Assembly (NCBI RefSeq): GCF_030817655.1
Contig: NZ_JAUSZM010000003.1
Span: 7,440,001-7,504,000, forward strand
Length of the DNA stretch: 64,000 bases
Reading direction: 5' to 3'
DNA from: Streptomyces sp. V4I2
GTDB taxonomy: Bacteria > Actinomycetota > Actinomycetes > Streptomycetales > Streptomycetaceae
Made by a program: the position numbers and the translations under genes. A model generated the notes under the pieces. That model was given only the letters and a program-made list of their open reading frames with translations, was not told the origin of the DNA and made no database searches. Below, one piece after another: positions 17,580 to 26,112 of this stretch (position 1 is the stretch's first letter; each line of letters starts with the position of its first letter).

Positions 17580-18161
17580 ATGGGACACCGTGAGGATCTG
17601 CTCGAAGGCGCCAAGCGCTGCCTCCTGCAGAAGGGATTCGCCCGCACGACGGCACGCGACATCGTCAAGGAGTCGGGGACGAACCTGGCGTCCATCGGCT
17701 ACCACTACGGATCGAAGGACGCGCTGCTCGCGCAGGCCTACGTGGCGATCGTCGAGGACATGGGCGATGCCTTCGAGGGGGGCGGGGCCGGCCTGAGCGC
17801 CGAGCCCGGCTCTCTCGAACGGTTCCAGGAGGTGTGGTCGAACATCGTCGGCACCATGCGGAAGCCGGGTTCCATCTGGCACCTCAGCATGGAGGTCGTG
17901 GTCATGGGCGACCAGATGCCCGAGGTGCGCGATCACCTGGCGCGCGCCCAGCGCGAGGCCGGGCGCGGGCTCATCCCGCTGCTCATGGGCGGGCGCGAGG
18001 AGGACGTCTCCGACGAGACGGCGGACACGCTCGGTCTGTTCTACGTGACCCTGATGACCGGCCTCATCGCGCAGTGGAGCTTCGACCCCGAGACCGCACC
18101 CGGCGCGGAGCAACTCACCGAGGGGCTGCGCCAGGTGATCGCCGGAGCTGTGAAGAGCTGA
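17580..18161 (+). CDS. TetR-family transcriptional regulator
   Basis: A 193-residue repressor. The N-terminal HTH reads EDLLEGAKRCLLQKGFARTTARDIVKESGTNLASIGYHYGSKDALL, a textbook TetR DNA-binding domain. The C-terminal ligand domain is divergent. ATG 17580 follows AAGGTGG; a GTG nine bases earlier is possible. It is divergent from the MFS exporter it likely controls. Its last 47 nt overlap the 3' end of the convergent ABC ATPase gene. Confidence 0.93.
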   Translation: MGHREDLLEGAKRCLLQKGFARTTARDIVKESGTNLASIGYHYGSKDALLAQAYVAIVEDMGDAFEGGGAGLSAEPGSLERFQEVWSNIVGTMRKPGSIWHLSMEVVVMGDQMPEVRDHLARAQREAGRGLIPLLMGGREEDVSDETADTLGLFYVTLMTGLIAQWSFDPETAPGAEQLTEGLRQVIAGAVKS

Positions 18162-18825
18162 TCCGCCCGTCCCGCATCTCGATGACCCGGTCCGCGAAGT
18201 GCCGTACGACCGCCCGGTCGTGGCAGATGAACAGGTAGCCGAGCCCCAGCTCGTCCTGGAGGTCGGCGAGCAGGTTCAGCACGCCGGCCCGCACGGACGG
18301 GTCGAGGGCCGACACCGGTTCGTCGAGGACCAGCAGGCGCGGCTCGGAGGCGAGCGCGCGGGCGATGCCGGCGCGCTGGCACTGGCCGCCGGAGAGTTCG
18401 TGCGGGTGGCGGTCGCCGTACGACGGGTCGAGGCCGACCCGGTCGAGGAGTTCGGCCACGCGGGCGGGGCCGGTCTCCGCGTTCCAGCGGCCCTGGACCT
18501 TCAGCGGTTCCGCGACGGCGTCACGGATGCGGTGGCGGGGGCTGAGGGAGCCGTACGGATCCTGGAAGACGGGCTGCATGCGTGGGCGGAGGGGGCGCAG
18601 CTCGCGTTCGGTCAGGGTGGTCAACTCCCGGCCTTCGAAGCCGACTTCGCCGCCGTCCGGGCGTCGCAGTTGCAGTACCGCCAGCGCCGTGGAGGACTTG
18701 CCGCAGCCGGAGGGGCCGTTGAGGGCGAGGGTCTCGCCGGCCTCCAGGGAGAAGGAGACCCGGTCCACCGCCGTGACCGGTCCGTAGCGGACGACGAGGT
18801 CGCGGACCTCAAGAAGACGAGGCAT
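18115..18825 (-). CDS. ABC transporter ATP-binding protein (OppF/DppF type)
   Basis: A 236-residue ATPase with Walker A GPSGCGKS, Q-loop QPVFQDPYGSLSPRH (typical of the peptide/nickel family), signature LSGGQCQRAGIARAL, Walker B LLVLDEPVSALD and H-loop ICHD. It is the last gene of a four-gene operon. Its ATG lies 17 nt inside the upstream ATPase gene behind a GGAGA site, so translation is coupled. It is shorter than full OppF because the C-terminal oligopeptide domain is nearly absent. The 3' end overlaps the convergent tetR. Confidence 0.92.
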   Translation of the reverse strand: MPRLLEVRDLVVRYGPVTAVDRVSFSLEAGETLALNGPSGCGKSSTALAVLQLRRPDGGEVGFEGRELTTLTERELRPLRPRMQPVFQDPYGSLSPRHRIRDAVAEPLKVQGRWNAETGPARVAELLDRVGLDPSYGDRHPHELSGGQCQRAGIARALASEPRLLVLDEPVSALDPSVRAGVLNLLADLQDELGLGYLFICHDRAVVRHFADRVIEMRDGRISSSQLRRSPGAAPR

Positions 18826-19792
18826 GCGGTTTCTCCATGAACAACTCGACGGCGAGGTCCGGGACTTGTGCCCATCGGTGGCAGGCGACCAGCCGCTCGT
18901 CCACCGGGACCGGCTCCGGCTCCTCGTGGTGGCAGGCTTCCGCGGCGAGCGGGCAGCGCGGCGCGAAGGCGCAGCCCGCGGGCAGGGCGCCTGGGGCGGG
19001 CGGGGTGCCGGGGAGCGTGGGCAGACGGCGGCCGCGCGCATGCTCGGGGAGCGAGGCCAGGAGGCCCGCCGTGTAGGGAGCCAGGGGCCGGGTCAACACC
19101 TCGTCCGCCGGGCCGAGTTCGGTCAGGCGCCCGGCGTACATCACCAGCGCGCGGTCCGCGTGCCGTCGCACGACGTCCAGGTCGTGGGTGACCAGGACGA
19201 GCGCCGCCCCGACCGCCTCGCGCTGCTCGCCGAGCACCCGGAGCACCTGGTCGCGGCGCTCCTCGTCCAGCGCGGTGGTCGGTTCGTCGGCGACGAGGAC
19301 GTCCGGTTCGTTGATGGTCGCCATCGCGATCACCGCGCGCTGCCGCATGCCGCCGGAGAACTCGTGCGGATAGGCGCGGGCCTTGCGAGTGGCGTCCGGG
19401 ATGCCGACGCGGTCGAGCGCGGCCACCGCCCGGGCCCGGGCTTCCCTCCGGGAGACGCGGGCCACCGACCGTACGGCGGCGGCGAGTTGGTCGCCCACCC
19501 GGTGCACGGGGGAGAGGGCGGAGAGGGCGTCCTGCGGGACGAGGGCGATACGGCGGCCGCGCTGGGCGGCGAGGTCGGTCTCGCCCAGGAGCCGGACGGT
19601 CCCGCCGGCCGTCGCGCCCGGGGGGAGCATGCCGAGGAGGGCGCGGGCCGTGAGGGACTTCCCCGCGCCCGATTCGCCGACCACGGCGAGGACTTCGCGC
19701 GGGCGGACGTCGAAGGACAGGCCGCGGACGGCCTCGACGCCGTCGAAGGCGATGCGGAGATCGCGTACCGAGAGCAGTGCCTCAGACCTCAA
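18809..19792 (-). CDS. ABC transporter ATP-binding protein (OppD/DppD type)
   Basis: A 327-residue ATPase with Walker A GESGAGKS, signature FSGGMRQRAVIAMA, Walker B VLVADEPTTALD and a C-terminal oligopeptide/dipeptide transporter domain including the Cys-containing AGCAFAPRCPLAAEACHHEEP. It starts at TTG with an excellent AAGGAGG site and overlaps the permease stop by 11 nt. It pairs with the next ATPase to drive the fused permease. Confidence 0.93.
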   Translation of the reverse strand: MRSEALLSVRDLRIAFDGVEAVRGLSFDVRPREVLAVVGESGAGKSLTARALLGMLPPGATAGGTVRLLGETDLAAQRGRRIALVPQDALSALSPVHRVGDQLAAAVRSVARVSRREARARAVAALDRVGIPDATRKARAYPHEFSGGMRQRAVIAMATINEPDVLVADEPTTALDEERRDQVLRVLGEQREAVGAALVLVTHDLDVVRRHADRALVMYAGRLTELGPADEVLTRPLAPYTAGLLASLPEHARGRRLPTLPGTPPAPGALPAGCAFAPRCPLAAEACHHEEPEPVPVDERLVACHRWAQVPDLAVELFMEKPHASSS

Positions 19793-21566
19793 CGAGGGCC
19801 TCCTTCTCCTTCGTGACGCGCTTCGTGACGCGCTTTGTGACGCGCTTCTTCGTGCCCCGCCCGATGTTCCGACGGCCCTGCGCGTACGCCGCGCCCGACA
19901 CCGCCAGCCCCGCCAGCAGGGCCAGTGCCACCGCCGGGGCGAGGGCCGCCCACGGGGCGCGTTCCACGTAGGCGCGGGACTCGTCGAGGAGCAGGCCCCA
20001 CTCGGGGGCCGGCGGCTGTGCGCCGAGGCCCAGGAAGCCGAGGGAGGCCAGGGCGAGGGCGATGCCGGGCAGCCGGAGGAGGGCGTGCCGGGCGACGGGC
20101 GCGGCCACCGACGGCAGGACGTGCCGGGTGAGGATCCACGACGGGGAGGCGCCGATGGCCCGTTGGGCGGTGAGGAAGGAGGACGCCCGGACTTCCTGCA
20201 CCAGCGCCGCCGCGTGCGCGGCCAGGGGCGGCCAGGAGATCAGCGCGACCGCGAGGGCCGCCCCGCCGGTGCCGGGCCCGGCCGCCGCGGCGACCAGGAT
20301 GCCGACGATCACCGGGGGCAGCGCGTTCGCGATGTCCGCCGCGCCGGCCGCGACGCCCGGCAGGAAGCCGAGGGCCAGCGCGACCAGCAGGCTGAGCAGG
20401 CATACGGCCGCCGCGGTGCCGACGGTCGGGGCCGCGCCGTGCCCGAGCCGGGCGAGAACGTCGCGGCCGAGGCCGTCGGTGCCGAGCGGGTGCGACCAGG
20501 AGGGCGCGGCCAGGCGGGCGGCCGTGTCCACGGTGTACGGGTCGCGCAGCAGGCCCCAGCCGATGGTCACGGTCAGCACTGTGAGCAGTGTCAACGGGAT
20601 CACCGGGTGGGTACGGACCGGCCGCACCGGCGGCAGCGACAGCCCGGCGTCACGCAGAGCCGGGCCCAGCAGCCGACGCCGTACGAGAGCCGCCGCCGCG
20701 CCCGCGACCAGGCCGAGCAGCAGCAGCGAGAGGACCGAGCCCTGGAGCAGCGGAAGATCCTGCGACTTGGCCGCGCCGAGCGCCGTACGGCCGATGCCGG
20801 GCACCGCGAACACGGTCTCGACGGCGACCGCCCCACCCGTCAGTCCTACGGCCACCATCCCGAACTGCGGTACCAGCGGCGGGAGTACGCGCTTGAGTGC
20901 GGCCGCCGAGATGGTGCGCCGGCCGACTCCGGCGCCCCGCCACAGCTCCACCCACCGCTCGTCCAGCACGGCCGGCAGCGCGTCCGCGACCAGCCGGCCG
21001 AGCAGGCCGCCCGCCGGGACGCCGAGGGCGAGCGCGGGCAGCACCATGTACTCGGGTCCCTGCCAGCCGGACGTCGGCAGCCACCCCAGCCACACCCCGC
21101 ACACCAGCAACGCGAGGGTGGCCAGTAGGAACTCCGGCAACGCCGCCGCCATCGCGGCCCACGCCCCCGCCGACCCGCGCCCGCGCACCAGCACGGGCGC
21201 GACCAGCGCACACGCCAGCAGCACCGCGACCGCGAAGGCCGCGCCCATCAGCCCGAGCGACACCTGAAGCCCGGCGGTGACGGACGGCAGGACGTCGGTA
21301 CCGGACACCCAGGACGTGCCGAGGTCCCCGTGCAGCAGGTCCGAGGCCCAGTTCCGCAGCAGCGACAGGGGGCCCGCGTCGAGCCCGAGATCCTGTCGTA
21401 CGGAGTCCAGGGCCTCCTCGGTCGGCTCCTGCTCGGCGGAGCGGGCGCGCAGGACCGCCAGGGCGGGGTCCCGGCCGGAGAGCCAGGGCAGCAGGCCGAC
21501 GGTGGTCAGGACGGCGAGGAGGCAGAGGGCCCGGGTCGCCCCGGCCGCTCGTGTGCGGAGCTTCAC
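19782..21566 (-). CDS. Fused DppB-DppC-type ABC permease
   Basis: A 594-residue protein joining two permeases normally encoded separately. Residues about 1-300 are DppB-like, with the EAA-loop region around DALPAVLDERWVELWRGAGVGRR and FAVPGIGRTALGAAKSQDLPLLQG. Residues about 320-570 are DppC-like, with HPLGTDGLGRDVLARLGHG, the EAA region RASSFLTAQRAIGASPSW and LGFLGLGAQPPAPEWG. The end is a basic tail with KKRVTKRVTKRVTK. The GTG start overlaps the binding-protein stop as GTGA. Fusion fixes a 1:1 heterodimer. Confidence 0.92.
   Translation of the reverse strand: MKLRTRAAGATRALCLLAVLTTVGLLPWLSGRDPALAVLRARSAEQEPTEEALDSVRQDLGLDAGPLSLLRNWASDLLHGDLGTSWVSGTDVLPSVTAGLQVSLGLMGAAFAVAVLLACALVAPVLVRGRGSAGAWAAMAAALPEFLLATLALLVCGVWLGWLPTSGWQGPEYMVLPALALGVPAGGLLGRLVADALPAVLDERWVELWRGAGVGRRTISAAALKRVLPPLVPQFGMVAVGLTGGAVAVETVFAVPGIGRTALGAAKSQDLPLLQGSVLSLLLLGLVAGAAAALVRRRLLGPALRDAGLSLPPVRPVRTHPVIPLTLLTVLTVTIGWGLLRDPYTVDTAARLAAPSWSHPLGTDGLGRDVLARLGHGAAPTVGTAAAVCLLSLLVALALGFLPGVAAGAADIANALPPVIVGILVAAAAGPGTGGAALAVALISWPPLAAHAAALVQEVRASSFLTAQRAIGASPSWILTRHVLPSVAAPVARHALLRLPGIALALASLGFLGLGAQPPAPEWGLLLDESRAYVERAPWAALAPAVALALLAGLAVSGAAYAQGRRNIGRGTKKRVTKRVTKRVTKEKEALVEV
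19811..19846. repeat. 12-nt tandem repeat in the permease tail
   Basis: Three copies of (t/c)(t/c)GTGACGCGCT in tandem encode, on the minus strand, the KRVT repeat near the permease C-terminus. It looks like slippage in a tolerant basic tail. Confidence 0.8.
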
Positions 21567-23059
21567 TTGACGTACGTGTCCGCCGTGATCAGCTCCCGCT
21601 CACGGGGGTCGTGGGCGGCGCCCGTGACCCCGGCGGCGTCGCCCTGGATCACCCGCTCGTGCAGCATCGGCAGGGCCGCGTCGGTGGCGAGCACGGCGCC
21701 CTCGGCTTCGATGACGGCCTTGCGGCGAGCCTCGCCGGCCTGGGTGCCGCCCGCCTTCGTCAGGGCCTTGTCCACGGTCGGGTCCGCGAGCTGGGAGAGG
21801 TTGAAGGAGCCGTCGGAGGCGAAGTCGCTGTAGAGGTAGGCGGCCGGGTCGCCGGAGTCCAGGATGGTGGCGCGCGAGAGGATGAACGCGTCGAACTCGC
21901 CCGCCAGCGCGTCGGATTCGATGTTGGCGTACTCGCGGACGTCCAGCTTCACCTTGAAGCCGGCCTTCTGGAGCTGCTGCTGGAGGATGGCCGCGACCTC
22001 GGGGAGCTCGGCGCGGTCGGTGAAGGTGCCGATGGTGAGGGACTTCCCGGACGGGTTGCCCGCCTTGGCGTGGGACACCGGCGTGCGCAGGCCGGCCGCC
22101 CACGGCAGCGCGGGTCCCAGCAGCCCCTCGGCGACGTCGGCGCGCCCCTCGTACACGCCCTTCACGATCGACTCGGCGTCGATCGCCGCACGGGCGGCGG
22201 CGCGCAGCGAGGCGTCCTTGAAGACGCCCTTCTCGGTGTTCAGGTACAGCGTGTTGGTGCGCGGCATCGGGACCTCGGTGATCAGGTCCTCGTCCAGCAG
22301 CGCGGCCTGCGACACGGGCACCGCCTCGACGATGTCGGCCTCGCCGCTGCGCAGGGCGGCGGCGCGAGCGGTGCCGTCCGGCACGAACCGTACGTCGATG
22401 CCGGGGGACTTGGCCTTGCCGCCCCAGTAGGCGTCGTAGCGGTCGAGGGTGGCCGAGGAGGTGCCGTTGACCTTGGTCAGCTCGAAGGGGCCGGTGCCGG
22501 CGCCGACGGGGCTGACCGTCTTCCCCTCGTACGCCTTCGCCGCGAGGATCGACAGCTGCGGGGAGCTGAGCCGCTGCGGGACGAGGGGGTCCTCGTCGCC
22601 GGTGGTGACGACGACCGTGTCCTTGCCCCCGGCCTTCGCCGTCAGCTCGACGCCGTCGAGGATGCGGGGCTTGGGGGAGGCGCCGGCGGCCTCGGTGAGC
22701 GAGCGGACGACATCCTCGGCGGTGAGCTCCGTACCGTCGTGGAAGGTGACCCCATCTCTCACGGTGAAGGTCCAACTCTTCCCCGACTGAGTCCACTTGG
22801 TCGCCAGCGCGGGCTCGGCGTCCCCCTCCTCGTCCAGCTTCACGAGCGTCTCGGCCGTCGACCAGCGCGACAGCTTGAAGGCGTCGTCGGACAGCGGCGA
22901 CAGCCCGGAGCGCGGGGGCTGCATCATCGCGACACGTATGCGCTTGCCACCCCCGGCGTCTCCCGTGGCCGACTCCGCACCGGCGAAGCAGCCGGTGAGC
23001 AGGGCGGTGGCGGCCGTGAGGGCGGTGGCGGGGAGCAGGCGGTGGGCGGGCAGGCGCAC
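21563..23059 (-). CDS. ABC transporter solute-binding lipoprotein (peptide/nickel family 5)
   Basis: A 498-residue lipoprotein with signal peptide and lipobox LLTGC at about residues 20-24. The family-5 binding fold is visible: ETLVKLDEEGDAEPALATKW, WTFTVRDGVTFHDGTELTAEDVV and AARAAIDAESIVKGVYEGRA. This family binds peptides, nickel-chelates and metallophores. The GTG start has a CGGAGGG site. It is the first gene of the operon, and a Zur-like box overlaps its putative -35. That points to a zinc- or metallophore-related ligand rather than nutrition peptides, which is inference. Confidence 0.92.
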   Translation of the reverse strand: MRLPAHRLLPATALTAATALLTGCFAGAESATGDAGGGKRIRVAMMQPPRSGLSPLSDDAFKLSRWSTAETLVKLDEEGDAEPALATKWTQSGKSWTFTVRDGVTFHDGTELTAEDVVRSLTEAAGASPKPRILDGVELTAKAGGKDTVVVTTGDEDPLVPQRLSSPQLSILAAKAYEGKTVSPVGAGTGPFELTKVNGTSSATLDRYDAYWGGKAKSPGIDVRFVPDGTARAAALRSGEADIVEAVPVSQAALLDEDLITEVPMPRTNTLYLNTEKGVFKDASLRAAARAAIDAESIVKGVYEGRADVAEGLLGPALPWAAGLRTPVSHAKAGNPSGKSLTIGTFTDRAELPEVAAILQQQLQKAGFKVKLDVREYANIESDALAGEFDAFILSRATILDSGDPAAYLYSDFASDGSFNLSQLADPTVDKALTKAGGTQAGEARRKAVIEAEGAVLATDAALPMLHERVIQGDAAGVTGAAHDPRERELITADTYVK

Positions 23060-23112
23060 GGAGCCCTCCGGGTAAAGGGGTGGTCAAGGGGAGTGCGCCG
23101 ACCGTAGCACGA

Positions 23113-23127
23113 TGACAATCGTTTTCA
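23113..23127. promoter_or_regulatory. Zur-like metal-repressor box
   Basis: TGACAATCGTTTTCA is an imperfect 7-1-7 palindrome that resembles actinobacterial Zur sites (TGAAAATNATTTTCA type). On the minus strand it overlaps a TTGAAA -35, with TACGGT 16 nt downstream as a -10, leading to the ABC operon. The site is AT-rich in otherwise GC-rich DNA. The ATPase gene on the other side starts 153 nt away and could also be affected. Confidence 0.6.
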
Positions 23128-23279
23128 ATAATCTGTCTCACTTTCAACCAGACCTCTCTCTCACTTTCAACGACTGCCCCCTCCCTCCCAGTGCGGCCCC
23201 TCTCCATTGCTGCGGTCGGAGGCCGCCCCTATGCTCCGCAGGGGGGCACGGCACCGCGCTCCCAGCTGGAGCGTCCGAC

Positions 23280-25964
23280 ATGGCGGCTTTCCGGAGAACC
23301 GACAACCTGCCCGCACCTTTGACGACCTTCGTGGGCCGCCGCCAGGAACTCGGGGAGATCGGCGCCAGCCTGGAACAGGCCAGACTCGTGACGCTGACCG
23401 GAGCAGGGGGAGCGGGCAAGAGCCGACTCGCCCTGGAAGTGGCCGCCCGGCGGACGGAACACCATCAGGACGGCGTATGGCTGGTCGAGTTGGCGGGGCT
23501 CGCCGATCCCGTCCTCGTCGCGCACACCGTCGCCGGGGTCCTCGATGTTCCCGAGCAGGGCGGACGGGCCCAGAGCGCCGTTCTCACCGAGCGGCTCCGC
23601 GACTGCGACATGCTGATCTTCCTGGACAGCTGTGAACATCTCCTCGATCCGGTGGCCCAACTGGTCCAGGACCTGCTGGCCGGTTGCCGAGGCCTGCGTG
23701 TACTGATCACCAGCAGGGAACGCCTCGGGGTCACCGGCGAGACCCTCTGGCCGGTGGCGGGGCTGTCCGCGCCGCCCGACGGGGTCGGGGAGGCCGGCAC
23801 CGCCCAAGGCTTCGACGCCGTACGGCTGTTCCTCGACCGGGCCACCGCCGCCGACCCCGGATTCCGTCTCACCGCGTCGAACGCCGCGGCGGTCGCCGAC
23901 ATCTGCCGCCGACTCGACGGACTTCCGCTGGCCATCGAACTCGCCGCGGCCCGGGTCAACTCCCTGGGAGTGGAACAGATCAGCCGGCGTCTCGACAACC
24001 GGTTCGGACTGCTGGCGGTGGAGAGCCGGGACGCCCTGCCGCACCACCGCACCCTGCGGGGCGTGGTCGAGTGGAGCTACCGGATGCTCTCCACCCCGGA
24101 GCGCGAGCTGTTCGACCGGCTCGCCGTGTTCGCGGGCAGCTTCGGCGAGGAGTCCGCCGAGGCCGTCGCCGGTGGCCCGGACGGCCCGGGGGACATCGCG
24201 GACCTGCTGCCCAGGCTGGTCGACAAGTCCCTGGTGACCGTCGTCCCGGGGCATGGAGCGCCCCGCTACCGGCTCCTGGAGACCCTGCGCGCATACGGCC
24301 TGGAGCGGCTGGGCGACGGGGAGGGGGCCGAGCCGCTGCGCGCCCGCCATGCCGCGCATTTCCTGGACCTGGCCGAACAGGCGTGGGACCGGTACCGGGG
24401 GCCGGACCAGCCGGACTGCCTCGACCGGCTGGAGGCCGAACACTCCAACCTCCGGGCGGCCCTCGACCGGCTCCTCACCACCCGGGACTTCGAAGGCGCC
24501 GTCCGCCTGGCCGGTGCGCTCGCGCCCTTCTGGGACCTGCGCGGCCACTACGCCGAAGGACACGTCTGGCTGGACCGGGCGTTGTCGGCGGACGCCGTGA
24601 CGTCCCCCGAAGGCCGGGTACGTGCGCTGAACGGCCTGGCCACCCTCGCGGTCATCCAGGGCGACCTCCCGCGCGCCACCAGCGCCTGCGCCGAGGCGGT
24701 GGAGCTCTCTCGCCGGGTCGGTGACTTACGGGGACTGGCCTACGCACTTCAATACCTGGGCTTCGCCGCGGTCTGCGCCGACGAGCTCGACCGGGCGGTC
24801 GAACGTCTGGAGCAGTCTCTGGTCGTTGCGCGGGAGTCGGCGGATCTGTGGCTGGTGGGCTGGTCGTACCAATTCCTCACGACCGCGCAGCTCGCGCGCC
24901 ACGACTACGAGCCGGCCCGCATGCTGGCGGAAGCCGCGTACACGGCCCTGCGGCAGACGGGCGAACCCGAGAGTCTCGCATGGGCCTGTCTCACCCACGC
25001 GATGGCCACCTGGACGATGGGGGGAGGAGAGGGCACCGACGCCAAGGTCGCGGAGGCGCTCCGGCGGTTCTGGGGGCTGAAGGCACGGTGGGGGCTGGCC
25101 GAGGTGTTCTGCCTCACCGGTCAGATCGCCGTGGGCCGTGGCAACCGGGAACGGGGAGCCGCTCTGCTGGGCGCGGCCGAGGCGCTTCGCGAAGCGGCAG
25201 GCGTGGCGTTGCTGCCCTTCCTCGCCGAATTCGTGTCGGCCGCCGCTGCCAAGGGCCGCGCCGTGCTCGGTGCCAGGTCGTTCGACGCGGCGTGGGAATG
25301 CGGCAGGGCGTGGTCGATGGATACGGCGGCCCGTGCGGTCGCCGAAGAACTCCGGCTGCCTGCCCCTCGGCCCTACGACGATGAACAGGCCGTCGAGGCG
25401 GCCGAGTCGGCCGAGCCTCCGGCGGAGGCCGCCACCCTTGGCAAAGAGGGCGAGTACTGGGCCGTCACCCACGGCGGTCATGTCTTCCACCTCAAGGACA
25501 CGCTCGGCGTCGGTTACCTGAGCCGGCTCCTTCGCGAGCCCGACCGAGAGCTTCTCGCCCTCGACCTCGCCGGCGCCGACCCGGAGGCGGTCCTCGGCGA
25601 CGCGGGGCCGGTCCTCGACGCACAGGCCAAGGCGCAGTACCGGCACCGGCTGGGTGAACTCGCCGATGACCTGGAAGAGGCCGAGCGGTGGAGCGACGCC
25701 GGACGGGCCGAACGAGCACGGTGCGAAATCGACGCACTGACCGAGCAGTTGGCGGCAGCGGTCGGCCTCGGCGGCCGCGACCGCAGGGCCGCGTCGGCGA
25801 CCGAGCGGGCCCGGCTCAACGTCACCAAGGCACTCAAGTCGGCGATACGGCGGATCACCCGCGAGGACCCCGTCCTGGGCCGCCATCTGGAGCGCAGCGT
25901 GCGGACGGGCACGTACTGCTGTTACGCGCCCGACCCCGCGACCCGTATCGCCTGGCGGTTCTGA
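23280..25964 (+). CDS. STAND/AfsR-like ATPase with TPRs and a conserved C-terminal domain
   Basis: An 894-residue predicted signalling ATPase. Walker A GAGGAGKSRLAL is near residue 45, LIFLDSCEHLLD is Walker B, and GLPLAIELAAARV plus the following winged helix match NB-ARC/AfsR-type ATPases. TPR-like repeats span about 400-650. The last about 160 residues (EGEYWAVTHGGHVFHLKD to the end, with VGLGGRDRRAASATERARLNVTKAL) are a domain I recall at the C-terminus of many actinobacterial ATPase/TPR and cyclase-like regulators, possibly DNA- or protein-binding. There is no LuxR HTH. ATG 23280 starts the conserved part; an upstream in-frame extension crosses the Zur-like promoter and is unlikely. It is divergent from the ABC operon. 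Confidence 0.85.
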   Translation: MAAFRRTDNLPAPLTTFVGRRQELGEIGASLEQARLVTLTGAGGAGKSRLALEVAARRTEHHQDGVWLVELAGLADPVLVAHTVAGVLDVPEQGGRAQSAVLTERLRDCDMLIFLDSCEHLLDPVAQLVQDLLAGCRGLRVLITSRERLGVTGETLWPVAGLSAPPDGVGEAGTAQGFDAVRLFLDRATAADPGFRLTASNAAAVADICRRLDGLPLAIELAAARVNSLGVEQISRRLDNRFGLLAVESRDALPHHRTLRGVVEWSYRMLSTPERELFDRLAVFAGSFGEESAEAVAGGPDGPGDIADLLPRLVDKSLVTVVPGHGAPRYRLLETLRAYGLERLGDGEGAEPLRARHAAHFLDLAEQAWDRYRGPDQPDCLDRLEAEHSNLRAALDRLLTTRDFEGAVRLAGALAPFWDLRGHYAEGHVWLDRALSADAVTSPEGRVRALNGLATLAVIQGDLPRATSACAEAVELSRRVGDLRGLAYALQYLGFAAVCADELDRAVERLEQSLVVARESADLWLVGWSYQFLTTAQLARHDYEPARMLAEAAYTALRQTGEPESLAWACLTHAMATWTMGGGEGTDAKVAEALRRFWGLKARWGLAEVFCLTGQIAVGRGNRERGAALLGAAEALREAAGVALLPFLAEFVSAAAAKGRAVLGARSFDAAWECGRAWSMDTAARAVAEELRLPAPRPYDDEQAVEAAESAEPPAEAATLGKEGEYWAVTHGGHVFHLKDTLGVGYLSRLLREPDRELLALDLAGADPEAVLGDAGPVLDAQAKAQYRHRLGELADDLEEAERWSDAGRAERARCEIDALTEQLAAAVGLGGRDRRAASATERARLNVTKALKSAIRRITREDPVLGRHLERSVRTGTYCCYAPDPATRIAWRF

Positions 25965-25981
25965 ATCGGCGGTTCTGAATC
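25954..25981. repeat. 14-nt tandem duplication across the ATPase stop codon
   Basis: GGCGGTTCTGAATC occurs twice in direct succession (25954-25967 and 25968-25981). The first copy contains the TGA. It is a second example in this window of slippage duplication at a stop codon. Confidence 0.85.
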
Positions 25982-26112
25982 GGCGTTTCCGCATCCCGGA
26001 CAGGTGTGCCGCCGGCTTTCGCGAAGTGTGCCGTCGGGAGGAACGATGTGCCGCCCCGATGCACGCCCTTGGAGATGAGCAGACAGCTCACCACCGAGGA
26101 GACGAGACGCAG

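Noticed and set aside
23112..23279. N-terminal extension of the STAND ATPase frame
   Set aside because: It crosses the Zur-like box and promoter, and the translated residues are unlike ATPase N-termini. The conserved protein starts at 23280.
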